From: Hirundichthys speculiger
Taxonomy: Eukaryota > Chordata > Actinopteri > Beloniformes > Exocoetidae
Assembly: GCA_018398805.1 (NCBI GenBank)
Contig: JAGFBZ010001970.1
Span: forward strand, 1,576,001 to 1,640,000
Direction of reading: 5' to 3'
DNA length: 64,000 bases
Shown here in pieces: positions 34,481 through 46,515 of the stretch. Positions within the stretch are counted from its first letter, which is position 1; the number at the start of each line of letters is the position of its first letter. The notes under the pieces were generated by a model. The model did not search any database and was not told where the DNA came from. It saw only the letters and a list, made by a program, of their open reading frames with translations. The position numbers and the translations under genes are program-made.

Positions 34481-37400
34481 GCCAGTTACAGCAGTCTGCT
34501 CAATTACAGCTGTCTGTGCAATTAAGAGCAAAACCAAACATATTCTGGCTGTTAGGTCTTTATCCACAACTTAAAACCTAAGACGGTGCTAAGCTCTAAG
34601 TTGCTAAAGTGATGTCAGCCAGCCATTAAAGTTGTGTCATTTTAACAGGCTTGACCTAGACTTGAACACACGTGAACAGTTTCTAAACTCGACTCGAAGA
34701 ATGTACGTGCCATTCTTGCTTTTATTTTTTTTTAACAAGGGATGTCATGGCAATATAGCAGTGACAGTAGTTATGGTATTTAAAATATTAAACACCGATA
34801 TCCGTTTAATAATGTATGTAATATTAACAGATTTTAAGCTGGTATTTTATTGATGATAGAAATTCAGAAAATCAGGCTCATTTGTTTCCATTCGTCAAGA
34901 GAAATTTATTGTAGCTCTTTATACAGGCTGCAGATGTTCTCTCCACCTTCCTTCACTTCAGTGAAATATAATCATTTGCCAAAAAAAAAAAGAGACTAAA
35001 GATGAAATAGACTGAGTTTTCTGGTGAAAAATCTGAGACATTCACAGCTCTGGTGTGAACCGTGGAATCTGCAGGTACAGATATCAACTGCATTTTATTA
35101 AGCATTTTTATCACAGCGTACCACTGCACCCCAGTTACTTTCTATATTCTTTTCATCAAAGCTTAAAAGCTTTCATTTTGAACCACAGGCCAATATTGGT
35201 CCGAGCTATTAAAGTTATCAATCTCTGTCAAAACTAAACTCTCTGGTTGATCTTGTTTATGTGACATTGAATTCAACCACGTTTTACAAGAAGAAAGTAA
35301 AAATATTGTGTATCAGGAACCTTTTTCACTTCTATGTATACTGTTGTGCTCGTGCATTTATGTGGAGAATGACCTCAGTTAAGATGAAAGGAATGGCGGA
35401 AAAAGTAAACCAAAATGGTCTTAAAACCATCAAGCCATGATGTGCTGTGTTATATCATGTGTTACGTCATGTTGTGATGGTTTGCTCATCTGATTCTCAG
35501 AAGCTGTGCTGCTGACAGTAGCGTTCCTTCTGACAGCTGTAATGGATTGTGGAGACAGTGTGGACTGGATGGATGGATGCCTCAGCAGTATTTATGCAGG
35601 CAGAGAAATTATGGCTTGAGAATGAATATCATGGAAACTAATCAAACACTTAAATCTAAACTCTGAAGCAACATTAATTTTATTGTCGTGTGGAAAACCA
35701 CATCACATCTGAAATCCACAGGGAAAAGAACAGCCCTTTCTCATCTTCTCTTGTGAGTAATTCCTCTTTTATTTTTTTATCTTTTCACAGTTCACTTTCT
35801 CACAGAAAATACTGAGTATCACAAAACATTATGTTTGTCTTTTTTCCTCTCCAATTGTGTATTCATCTGCTTCTCTAAGGGGCAGTCATTATTAAGAAAC
35901 ATCCCCACGTGCCTCGCCTGTGATCAAAACAATATTCCTCTCTTTCCCCAGCCAAGCCACTATTCTTTTATTCTTCTCTCAAAAAAAAAAAAAAAACGCA
36001 ACACAATAATGAGTGACGGAGGAGAGGATATACAATTAGTAATGGTCTGCCAGGAAAGCTATGATACCATTTCCTCTTCTACATTTAGGCTCTGTGTTCT
36101 CTCTCAGACATCAGTAGAAAAATAAGGAGATCCTTAAGATGTGGATGTGCACAATGCCTGTGTGTGTGTTTCTCCCCTCTTCCAGCTGAGCAAAGAAGGC
36201 TCATTTAAACAACAGTGACCGAAAGGGCGTTACAATCAATAAAAAGGCAGAGGACCAAAGGGCAAGGATTCATCCACCCACTCAAATCAACATCTTAACC
36301 TTTGGCATATCTGTAGGCCTGACAAACTTCACCTGCATGTCTGACAGGATGCAAACTCTGTCTTACGTGCTGCCATTGCTGTTGTGATAAAATCATATTG
36401 CCTTTTGATATATGTCATGCTAAAAACCCTTCCCTTTGTTCCTTTTTGTATAGACTGTAAAGTGCTTGCTTTTTCGCCTTTCGGTTTCATATAAGAGAAG
36501 AAAAAAGGAGCAACAGAACATGGGGTTTTGTGTACCAGCAGGATCCGTATGTTCACATAGTTTTCAAGAGAAGTTGACAACTGAATGAATCCAGACAGAA
36601 AAACAAACTGCAAAACACTGATTCATTTCTTCAGGGAACATGCAACACAGTTCTCCCTGATGATTTTCCCTGCCTCCTCTTCTTTCCTGTGTCTTTCTTC
36701 TTTAGAGCAGGGAAATCACATCCATCTCTTCCCTGGTTTTGTTTTGTCTGTTTCCTTTGGCCATCCCTCTGTCACACACAAAGCCCATTGCCACTGGGTT
36801 TTTCCCGCTCCACGTTGTCCCCCTGCTCAGAGAAGTCAGTCTGTTTTTAATGAGCTCTGCGTCTGCGGCTCTCAGCCTGAGGCTTTCCACCACTGACCTG
36901 TTGGCATTTGCTTCTCATTGCCTTCTTATGTCTCTCGCCTCCTCGTCACTTTTTTTTTTTTTTTTTTTTATTTCTCCTGGACCGCAAACCCCCTTTTTCA
37001 TTTACATTAAAAATTAAATAAAAGTGGAGACGCTTCAGTGTTCAGTCCAGTGAAGCTTCTCTGGTAGCCTTAACTGAAAGCTTTTACTTTTCCTTACAAC
37101 TGGACGTATAGCTTCGCAAACAGAACCTTTCTACCACCAGCCAAGCCTTCTACTGCTGCACATTTCTCTGCAGCTGAATTGAAGCTACTTGGGTAGTCCA
37201 TATCATACATAATCTCTTTTATAACCCCACTAAATAAGAACAAACAATCATCAGGTAGGACTTTCAGCACAACAAGAAGACTGTGGAAGCCGGGGCATCG
37301 GGCCTGACAGCCAGACATTTGATCTTTAGATGCACTCTATCAGACTGGAAGGCAGTGGGCACCTGATGAGTACAATGACCTTTTTGCAGCCACGGCAGCC

Positions 37401-39610
37401 TTCAGTCATGGCTGACTGGCAAACAGGGCTCAGTCACCAACCAAATTGGATGCATGCTGTAGTCCAGCATGAGCGGATGCAACAACTGCTCATTTGTTTT
37501 ATCTCCTCTTCGGTGCTCAGCAAATTACAGAGGCACGCTGGATTTGCAGACATCAATTACATACACCCTGGCAGGCTAGACATCAACAGCTACAAGCCAT
37601 ACTTCTTAGTCTTGTTTTCTTTAAGGTGCTCAGGATCTCAGCTAAAAAGCTAAAAATATACACAATAATGAATGCAGAAGCAAAATGTGGTGCAGAAATC
37701 TAATCTGGCATATAATAGCAAAGTCCCAGTGGAATGACATATGTCAGTAATTTAGAGTAGCCTCACCTTTTGACATTATGTCATTTCATATTGTTGATGT
37801 ATTTTTTTTTTTTTTATCAAACCTTTTATTTAATCAGGAAGAACATCTTTTGAGCATCTTGGCCAAGACAGGAAGCAGCTTAATGATAAATATCTACACA
37901 ACAGCACATGTACAAAGGAAAGACGCTGCATCATACACATATTGTACAGCCAGATCTTCATATTATTAAGGAAAAACTGCACACACCTCTGTAACTATAG
38001 ACATCAAAACTAAAATACATATAATATTACACAAATAAAGCAAGAATAGTCCTTGGGATTTTTGCTGGCTGGGAAAGGGAGAATGAAGAATGTTGATAGC
38101 ATGGGAGTTGCTTTGTAAAAGAAGAGCAAATAAGCACATATGATGAGCAATGTAGTGTAAGAGTTTTGTGATTAGCCTCAGTGCTCCATAGGATGCTGTA
38201 TCCTCTTGTTCTTCTCCTTTGTCTTCTTCTTCATTATTGTTATTATCTGATCTTGTTATGATATAATTTATCACAGTGAATCTGCAACTTCGTTAAGAAT
38301 CAAATAATAATAATAAGCAGATTTAAAACTTTTTATGTACATGTTTTCTCCTTTTCCTTAGAGAAGTATGCACTCTCAAAAAATGATTCCAGAGTGGTGT
38401 CAGGGATTTTTGACCACATCTTTACAGCACCGTACAAAGAGAACACAAAGTGAAATCATATTTTATGGCAAGTGAAAAGGCAACAAGTGATCTTCTAAAG
38501 AGAAGATCAGTCAGTAATACACTGTCAACTGAAACAACATCATTTGGTCTTTAAACCAATGGCATCCCATCTACCACTTTCAAGGGCAATAAAACCTTCG
38601 TAATAAAGTGGGCCAGTGATTCAGTGAGGTCTTTATCCTGACCTGCACTATCCATATCACGTTTCTTTTCCATTATTTATTTTTTCTTTCAGTGTTAAAT
38701 TACTTGATTCCCAGGCTCCCTTTCACTTCAAGTCTTTTCATTGGGAGACAGTTTCAGAAGACCAGAGGCTTTGGTTTAGCATTTGAGAACATCCTGAGTT
38801 CTGTTATGTTGTAATTAAGATCACATTTTAAATTACAGAATGTATACTGACGCCAGTCAATCAGTTTTATTTGCATAAATCTTTCCATACAACTGGTGCA
38901 GTACAAAAAATGCAATAGTAAAAAAAAAAAAGCAATACAAAGCAATAATTTAGAATGACCGGAAGAGGTTTCGGTAATGATCCCTGAGGAATACCTATGA
39001 TTATGTTAGAAGTGATAACTTGGTGAGTACTTTTCAAATCATCTCATGGTTGTATTTGACAGTCCAACACTGACAAGTCGTTGGTTAAATATTTCATGAC
39101 AGAGACTGTCCAAAACCTTGGAATGATTTATAAATTAGTCTATCTATGGCTAGAAAGTGATAGAAAAGACAGGTCTTTGATCCAGTGAAAAGCAGAGCAA
39201 GTCACAGCAGTCACCTTCTTAGAAATACCATATGATGGAGCTGGTGACAGCTTCCAACGAAGTCTGTTTCTCAGTTTGTATCACTGTGTAACACCAGCGC
39301 CAACGCTGATAGTCCTTTCATATGTTAGCGTCCTTTTATCCCACGTCACAGCATCTCGCACTCCTCACATGCTTTATGTACTTTGACGGCAGCAACACAT
39401 TATATACAGAGAGCCTAAAATTGCACACATGCACTAGTAAATCAGCTTGTGTGTGATACAATATTCTATCTCTATAGTAGATTTTGTAATTTCCAGTCGT
39501 TTCTATTTAGAATGAAACTTTTTGGTTTTTTTTACGTGCCGCTTTTAATGTTTTCATTCGATCATTAAAACTATAGCTTTAGCATGTTGCTGTGTTTTTT
39601 GTTCTTTATT
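34481..39610. other. no confident feature
   Basis: Mostly unique AT-rich sequence. Poly(T) at 36950-36969 and an A run at 35982-35996. A 67-codon minus-strand frame (36702-36902) has coding-like composition but no acceptor. TAATAAAGTGGGCCAGTGA at 38602-38620 resembles a Tc1 end. Confidence 0.35.
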
Positions 39611-39662
39611 TGTGTGTGTGTGTGTGTGTGTGTATGTGTGTGTGTGTGTGTGTTTGTTTGTT
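39611..39662. repeat. (TG)n microsatellite with (TTTG) tail
   Basis: About 22 TG units with one A interruption, then three GTTT units. Confidence 0.95.
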
Positions 39663-40326
39663 TCCATCTGCTGCTCCCTAACAACCACTTTCTAAGAACC
39701 TAAGTAACCGTTACATTTACATTAATTGATTACATGACTTATATCACTAACAAGAATTTAAACTATCAACACCAAAGATGTCTCCACAAAAAAAGCATCC
39801 GAAATCCTAAGATTTGTTTGAGGACAGCCTCTAAACATCTGGGGATTTTTTCAGAGGGGAAATTTAACAAAACCTGTGATAATATCTGAACTTGAGATTT
39901 GCTGAATCTGCATCAACTAAACCCAACTTGTAAGTTCCACATCATCGGTAATTAACCCTTGTGCGATGTTAGGGTCTTTTGGACCCATTTTCAATCTTTA
40001 CTGAAATAAAAATCATACAAGTAATACTTTTTTCAACTTGAAACTCATTGTCCTTGGCTTATTTTATATGAGGCGCATGGAGGATAACTTTTTTGGGGGG
40101 AGCTCCCACTCTACACCCCCCCTTCACATTTACATCCCACTCAGGGTGTTTGGGTCCAAAGGACCCCAATGTAAAACAATAGGGCAGTAGTCTACTCTAC
40201 AGCTTTAGTGTGAACATTGGAATAGGACCATATAGATTGTTGCATACCTTTCCTTGCCTTCCTTCCACCAGAGACTAGAATACCTGAACAGAGGGTGGAG
40301 TGGGGGATATATTTTTCCCAATCAAA

Positions 40327-40990
40327 CTTGACCCAAGGGGGCGGGGCTTCGCTACCATGCCATTATGCAACAGGAATCCTACATCCCAGCCCCTGTGTGT
40401 GCTAGAGACATGATGCATGCACCAGAGGGTCAACAGAGACAGCCCTGAGTGCACCTTACTGTCCCACAACCACCCTTGACCCAAGGGGGCGGGGCTTCGC
40501 TACCACGCCATTATGCAACAGGAATCATACATCCCAGCCCCTGTGTGTGCTAGAGACATGATGCATGCACCAGGGGGTCAACAGGGACAGCCCTGAGTGC
40601 ACCTTACTGTCCCACAACCACCCTTGATCAAAGGGGGCGGGGCTTCTCTACCACGCCATTATGCAACAGGAATCCTACATCCGAGCCCCTGTGTGTGCTA
40701 GAGACATGATGCATGCACCAGGGGGTCAACAGGGACAGCCCTGAGTGCACCTTACTGTCCCACAACCACCCTTGATCAAAGGGGGCGGGGCTTCTCTACC
40801 ACGCCATTATGCAACAGGAATCCTACATCCCAGCCCCTGTGTGTGCTAGAGACATGATGCATGCACCAGGGGGTCAACAGGGACAGCCCTGAGTGCACCT
40901 TACTGTCCCACAACCACCCTTGATCAAAGGGAGTGGGGTTTCGCTACAACGCCACCCGCAACACAAATCCCACAATCAAGCCCCTGTGTG
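40327..40990 (-). repeat. tandem array A, 148-bp unit, 4.5 copies
   Basis: Units start at 40327, 40475, 40623, 40771 and 40919, each exactly 148 bp apart; the fifth is partial and diverged. Units 3 and 4 differ by about one base, units 1 and 2 by about four. Each contains AAGGGGGCGGGGCTTC and GACATGATGCATGCACC. The reverse complement of the first ~85 bases aligns to the array B unit (TGTCTCTAGC, then CACACAG, GGCTG, GGATTC, CGAA, CCGCCCCC), so it is labelled minus relative to B. Confidence 0.95.
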
Positions 40991-41164
40991 AAATCAATTC
41001 CATGCAATAAATATCAATAGTACTGAAGGCCTGCTTTCCTTTATTTATAAGCAAGTTGACTGCAGTATTGATCATAACTGTTTTACTGTATGTGATGTAT
41101 TTATAGATAATATAGAAGAGGTCAAGGTACATGGTACCTGATATGGTCTAATAATAGTATCAAT

Positions 41165-42285
41165 AGGGGCTTGGAGGTCAGACTCCACCCCCTTGGACCA
41201 ATGTAGATTGGGGACTGGTCAGAAACCACCCACAAGCAACACCCTGGTGAAGACAGTGTGTCTTTGGCCCTCACAAGGGCTAAGTTGTGGGATTCGTCAC
41301 ATGCATGATGGCAAAACTCCACCCCCCAAGGTGACAGTCAGTACAGGGAAGGTCAGTGACATCACAGCAATGCACCAGTAACCCTCCAATGAAGACAGCG
41401 TGTCTCTAGCCCACACAGAGGCTGAGAAGTTGGATTCGTGGCGTGCGTGATGGCGAAACTCCGCCCCCAAAGGTCGAGGTCATCATAGGGAGGGTCAGTG
41501 ATGTCAAGGCTACCCACTAATAACCCACTAGAGAAAATAGCATGTCTCTAGCCCACACAGAGGCTGAGAAGTAGGATTCGTGGTGTGCGTGATGGCGAAA
41601 CTCCGCCCCCAAAGGTCGAGGTCATCATAGGGAGGGTCAGTGATGTCAAGGCTACCTACCAGTAACCCACTAGTGAAAATAGCAAGTCTCTAGCCCACAC
41701 AGAGGCTGAGAAGTGGGATTCGTGGCGTGCGTGATGGCGAAACTCCACCCCCAAAGGTCGAGGTCATCATAGGGAGGGTCAGTGATGTTAAGGCTACCCA
41801 CTAGTAACCCAAAATAACATGTCTCTAGCCCACACAGAGGCTAAGAAGTGGGATTTGTGGCGTGCGTGATGGCGAAACTCCACCCCCAAAGGTCAAGGTC
41901 ATCATAGGGTCAGTGATGTCAAGGCTACCCACCAGTAACCCACTAGTGAAAATAGCATGTCTCTAGCCCGCACAGAGGCTGAGAAGTGGGATTTGTGGCG
42001 TGCGTGATGGCAAAACTCCGCCCCCAAAGGTCGAGGTCATCATAGGGAGGGTCAGTGATGTCACAGCTTCCCACCAGTAACCCTCCAGTGAAGACAGTGT
42101 GTCTCTAGCCCACACAGAGGCTGAGAAGTGGGGCTGGTGGCGTGGAAAAAAGCGTTTCAAATAGGCTCCGCCCCCTCAGGTTGGAGAGACCTAGTGGTAG
42201 GTCAGTGACCTAAAGGACATCCTCCAGTTTCCTCCGGTGAAAACAGAATGTCTCTAGCCTGCACAGGGGCTGAGTTATGGTATGA
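41165..42285 (+). repeat. tandem array B, ~142-bp unit, about 8 copies
   Basis: The anchor word TGTCTCTAGCC (or a variant) occurs at 41259, 41401, 41543, 41685, 41820, 41958, 42100 and 42249, giving spacings of 142, 142, 142, 135, 138, 142 and 149. A partial unit precedes the first. Units carry GTGATGGCGAAACTC, CGCCCCCAAAGGTC and GGGTCAGTGATGTCA. Outer units are more diverged than inner ones, typical of arrays homogenised from within. Confidence 0.95.
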
Positions 42286-42353
42286 AACCCCAAGGGGTCC
42301 AAAGGACCACTTAACACTCCGAGAATGCAGAAAATCCTAACATCACACAAGGG

Positions 42354-44349
42354 TTAACTAGTTCAATGAGCACCAGAATGGTTAATTCAGGGTTGTGCAA
42401 GTTCATGGCAAACCAATATAGACATCATCTATGGTATGCTAAAGCCGCAATAATAATGATAAAAAAAAGGCAACATTTTTCTCTGAATTAGAGCAACAAG
42501 TCCCACTAGAGGCTTATGAAGACCAGATAACTAAAACCAAATAATACCAGACAACAAAACCAGATAAGAAAAAAAGCAACACCAATGTGTCTGCCAAGTA
42601 GGATGAGATTACTGACTGCATAAATGCATGCATGATCACTCACATAAACAGAAAATAAATTGGAAGATATTTTAGTTTGTTCATTTTTTGTGGATCTTCT
42701 TAGTGGATCTCACAGCATAGTTTATGCTGTTTTAATGACATGAAATCCAGTGGCCTCTGAAAGGACATGACAAGAGAAAATTGAATGTAAAAATTTAATG
42801 CAAAAGGGTTTTTATTTAGTTTTTTTTTTTTCTTGTACCTCTCAAGGCAACAAGGGAAAAGTACAATGCACATGTTTCCCCTTCAGCTCCAGTCCCAGTT
42901 CCTTGGTGTTGCCTGATAAACGTTGCATATTGACAAGGAACCAGTCGCTTTCCCAACTTCTTCTTTGACTCTACAATTATACAAACATTTGCTTGTGGGA
43001 AGAAAAAAAAGAAAGAGCAATACACAGATTTTGCACGGATGTTAGGCCAGCTCTGTGGTGTGAAATATATGAGATGTCAGGATATAAAATGCTGTTTAGA
43101 TTTATGAAAGATCTGGACATTAACAAAAAAGAAAAGCACCCTACCAGGAAGTCATTATGGTAGGATAACACATAAATCGATGGTCTGATCATCCTCTCAA
43201 GGTGTAAAGCACGGACTGCTTGTGCCTCAATGTCTATTTTTTCATTCCTTAAAGGTAATGCAACTGTGTGACAGAGAACAAGTCTGTGAGGTTTAAATGG
43301 TGGAAAGAAACCAACAGCTCCTGAGACAATTAGCCCACAAAAAAACTGAGTTGCTAGGACTGGCAGAGCTCTGTGGTTTACTGCTTTTTCACTTTTTTAC
43401 TTGACAATATTAACAAATTTCAAGTTTGTCCTCTAAAAACTACAAGCTACGTAATATATGAAAACACCAACATCTAACATTACCACAACAAAAAGGGCTG
43501 TGGAGGAAAAACTCGATATGCGTAGAGTTAACTCATACAGTCCCTCCAAAATAAACCAAGCGCATTGATGAGCATATGATTTGGGGCTGTTTTGCACCCA
43601 CAGGAGTTGGACATGTTGCAGTCACTGAATGGACCGTGAACTCCTTGCGTACAGGAGTCTTCTAGACACAGATGTGATGCCTTCTGTTCGACAGCTGAAG
43701 CCTGGTCAAAACGAGGCTATGCAGCAGGACAACGATCGAAGCGCGTGGGCATATACAGTATCTGCATCAGAATGAATGAGGGGACAAAATAAAAGAATCA
43801 TGACTTTAGAAAGAACTCGTCAAAGGCCAAACCACAGCCAAGTTTGTCTTGAAATGCTTTGGTGGGACCCTTAGACAGCTGTGCATGAGCACAAAACCTT
43901 TAATGAACTGAAGTAATGTCAAGAAAAATAGCTACAACTATTTGAGAGAAGTCACACAGGAAGCATTTATTTAAAGGTGTTCCTGCTAAAGGTCGATCTT
44001 CCACTTACTGAATCATCCAGGTGTGTGTGACTGCCAGCATTTTTTTTTTTGTCTATATTTTTGTTAACTAAACAACCATAGATTTAAAAAAAAAAAGTAA
44101 TATTGCCATTTTTCTGAGGTTGTATTTGCCTAATATTACGACCCACTATGTTGAGACTTTTTGATTATGTTTTTACGCAACCAAAAACAACAATATAGAA
44201 GACATCTGTCACCGTATCAGGTCCCTTTAAACAACCCAGTGGCACTTTAAGAAACACAGTCTGAAGCTTAAATATGCAAAATTCCCATCGATTAAGTTAA
44301 ATGTCATATTTCAAATTTATTCTCATGTTTAAAACACGTGTTTTCCTTA
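42354..44349. other. no feature recognised
   Basis: Unique-looking sequence with T runs at 42820-42831 and 44040-44051. Confidence 0.4.
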
Positions 44350-44532
44350 GGTCACCCTGGGGTGAAGCAGTTAGGGCGGGTGGTCCGTGCACAAGAGGCT
44401 TCAGTCCTGCAGCGGTTGCAGGTTCAACTCAACCTCTTCTGCATGTCTTCCCCACTCTCTCTGCACTGGTTTCCTCTCTCTCTCTCATTATGAATAAAGG
44501 CCACAAGTGCCACAGGAAAAAAAAAAAAAAAA
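44350..44532 (+). mobile_element. tRNA-derived SINE
   Basis: A tRNA-like head is followed by GGTTGCAGGTTCAACTCAACC, which contains a B box (GGTTCAACTC). A body with CTGCATGTCTTCCCC and CTCTCTCTCTCATTATGAATAAAGGCC then runs into an A tail at 44517-44532. This matches a SINE family I know to be common in percomorph fish. The A box is degraded and no target duplication was found, so it is an old copy. Confidence 0.75.
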
Positions 44533-46425
44533 CATTGACATGATTAAAAGAATGTGCATTTGTGAGAATAGTGGTCCATATAAAAGGTGTTGGTGTTGTA
44601 AAGTCCGAGAATGAAAGCTCATCATTTACAGAAGCTCTACGCGTGCTCGGAGGCAGATGTAAATTTTGATCATGGCTCAGAAAAGTTAGGAACCACTAAC
44701 ATTTTCATGAATTCAAAAACACACACACATTTCAGTGAGATTCTTGTATGTTAAACACGCAGGGGAGAAAATAAAACGTTTGTTTCCTCAGTCAAAAGTA
44801 ATTTTTCATTGTGACTCAATTCAGCAAAAAAGATGCAATGAAATTAACTAAATGGGCTCATTTTCTGGTCATGTTAGTCAAGCAGAAACACTTTCATATC
44901 TTATGCATAAATGTGCATCTTTCTCTGCCCCCCCCTCCCCCTCCACACACACACTTCTCAGTTTGTCAACTCTACCTCTCCCTGTTCCCCCTCCCCCTCT
45001 TTCTCTCTCTGATACTATCTCCCCTGTAGGTTTTGTTACCAAGGGCATCTGCTGGAGCAGCACTTATTTCCCCCTTTTCCTCAAAATATGTAATACAGTC
45101 GAGCGTGTGAAGGCGATCAGTGGTGACTGAGCAGTTGTTCAATAAAGGCAACATGAAGCACTTCAGGACAAGTGGATTAGTAGAACTTCAAGGCAAGGGA
45201 GCATCCCTCTTTTCTCTTTAATTGGTCTTCACTGAGGTGAAAGTCTGTTTAATCAGAATGGTGCTGTTTTTACAGACACCAGTCCCTGACTGAGTACGTG
45301 GGCTCAAAAAGCTGGTATCCAACAGGAAAGCAGTAAAAAAAAAAAAAGGAGCTCACATTTTTGGTACATTTTGCCTTAAAGAAACTGGTTAACCCAATTA
45401 GGAGGAGTATGCGTGAATATGTCTCCGCCTGAAAAGTTGGTACGTTGCACAGGCCGCCCCGCCGTATTGCATGCACGATGAGGTCTGTCACAAGCCTCCC
45501 ATCTGAGAATTCATGAAAGAGAGCATTAATGCATAATGCCCATCAAATAGGTTATGGCTTGCTCAGCAACAAAAAAGAAAAAGACTTTAGTGGAGATATT
45601 CCTGCTTTAATCCCTCCTTTCACCTCTGTTTCTGTGTGCCAGCTGTAATAAAGCACTGGGAAACCTGTTTGTGATATCGTACATCAAAGAAAGAGTGAGT
45701 AAAGCAGCACAGAGGCTCATTTCCATACCTTTCAAAAGCAATCTGGAGGATCTGTCCCTCGTTAGCGTAGCTGCCTTCATTACAGCAATGCAAAGGTAGG
45801 GCCGAGTCTGAGTTTAATTCCAGTGAGGTGCTCCAGAGCTTCATTTAGAAATAGATTTTCACCTCCTTAGCTGCTTAATCAGGTTAATGCACAGTGGGGG
45901 AGACACTCGACAGGAAACTCCCAGGAATGAATAAAACATTTTCTTACTCCAAAATGTATTTTAGATGGACGTTTGCGTCCAGTTTACCGTACAAGTGCGG
46001 CTCATTGTTGAACCAGCTAAATTACTGAAACACATTACAAAGGATTCACACTTGCTGTAGAATTTAGTACAATTACTCCAAATGAAATTAACTACCATTA
46101 TAAATACATAATGGAGCTCAGGCTTTTATGGTTGCACCAGACATCTGCAGGACTGAAGGAGGAGGGTGAGATCCATTTGCACTGTTCACTGGTAGTTTTC
46201 CTCATTTCATCAGTAATTCAGGGAAAATGCATTTCTGGAACAAAGACGTATCTAGATAGGAGACTGTACGATGCAGCGCAGTATTGATAATCAGTTGTGC
46301 TAATACAGTGGTTTACAGTTTAAATAATGTTTGCTGAGTTTGGCTCCACTGTGTCCTTTTTTATGATTTAAAATGTGTTTACAAACATTTAACCTGATGT
46401 TTCAGATCTCAACAAGGGAATAGTA
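44533..46425. other. no feature recognised
   Basis: A pyrimidine-rich stretch at 44925-45012 has no exon after it. Confidence 0.4.
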
Positions 46426-46515
46426 CGTGTGTGTGTGGGTGTGTGTGTGTGCGTGTAAATCATCCATCCATTATCCATACTTCTTTAGTCCTATGTAGGC
46501 TCACCGGCAAGAGGG
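46426..46515 (+). repeat. (TG)n plus CATCCATCCATTATCC-type repeat fragment
   Basis: An imperfect TG tract (46426-46457) is followed by CATCCATCCATTATCCATAC and TAGGCTCACCGGC. The second part resembles a fragment that often follows microsatellites in fish genomes. Class uncertain. Confidence 0.5.

Larger units (their letters stand above)
39956..42353. mobile_element. piggyBac-like non-autonomous element with two inverted internal satellite arrays
   Basis: The ends CCCTTGTGCGATGTTAGG and, inverted, CCCTTGTGTGATGTTAGG match at 17 of 18 positions. Each is flanked by an intact TTAA (39952-39955, 42354-42357), the piggyBac target site. Subterminal GGTCCAAAGGACC-type words occur near both ends. The 2398-bp element encodes no transposase. 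Its interior is a left flank (39974-40326), array A (40327-40990), a non-repeated centre (40991-41164) and array B (41165-42285). The arrays are copies of one repeat in opposite orientation, so the whole element is a large imperfect palindrome. Confidence 0.85.

Noticed and set aside
36702..36902. 67-codon minus-strand frame with coding-like composition
   Set aside because: No polypyrimidine tract before it; the complementary strand of a pyrimidine-rich stretch often looks open and charged.
41963..42160. Open frames inside the tandem arrays (also 40275-40484)
   Set aside because: They read across satellite units; similar frames recur because the units recur.
40327..42285. CRISPR-like repeat array
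   Set aside because: Units are contiguous 142-148 bp repeats without unique spacers, inside a eukaryotic transposon.
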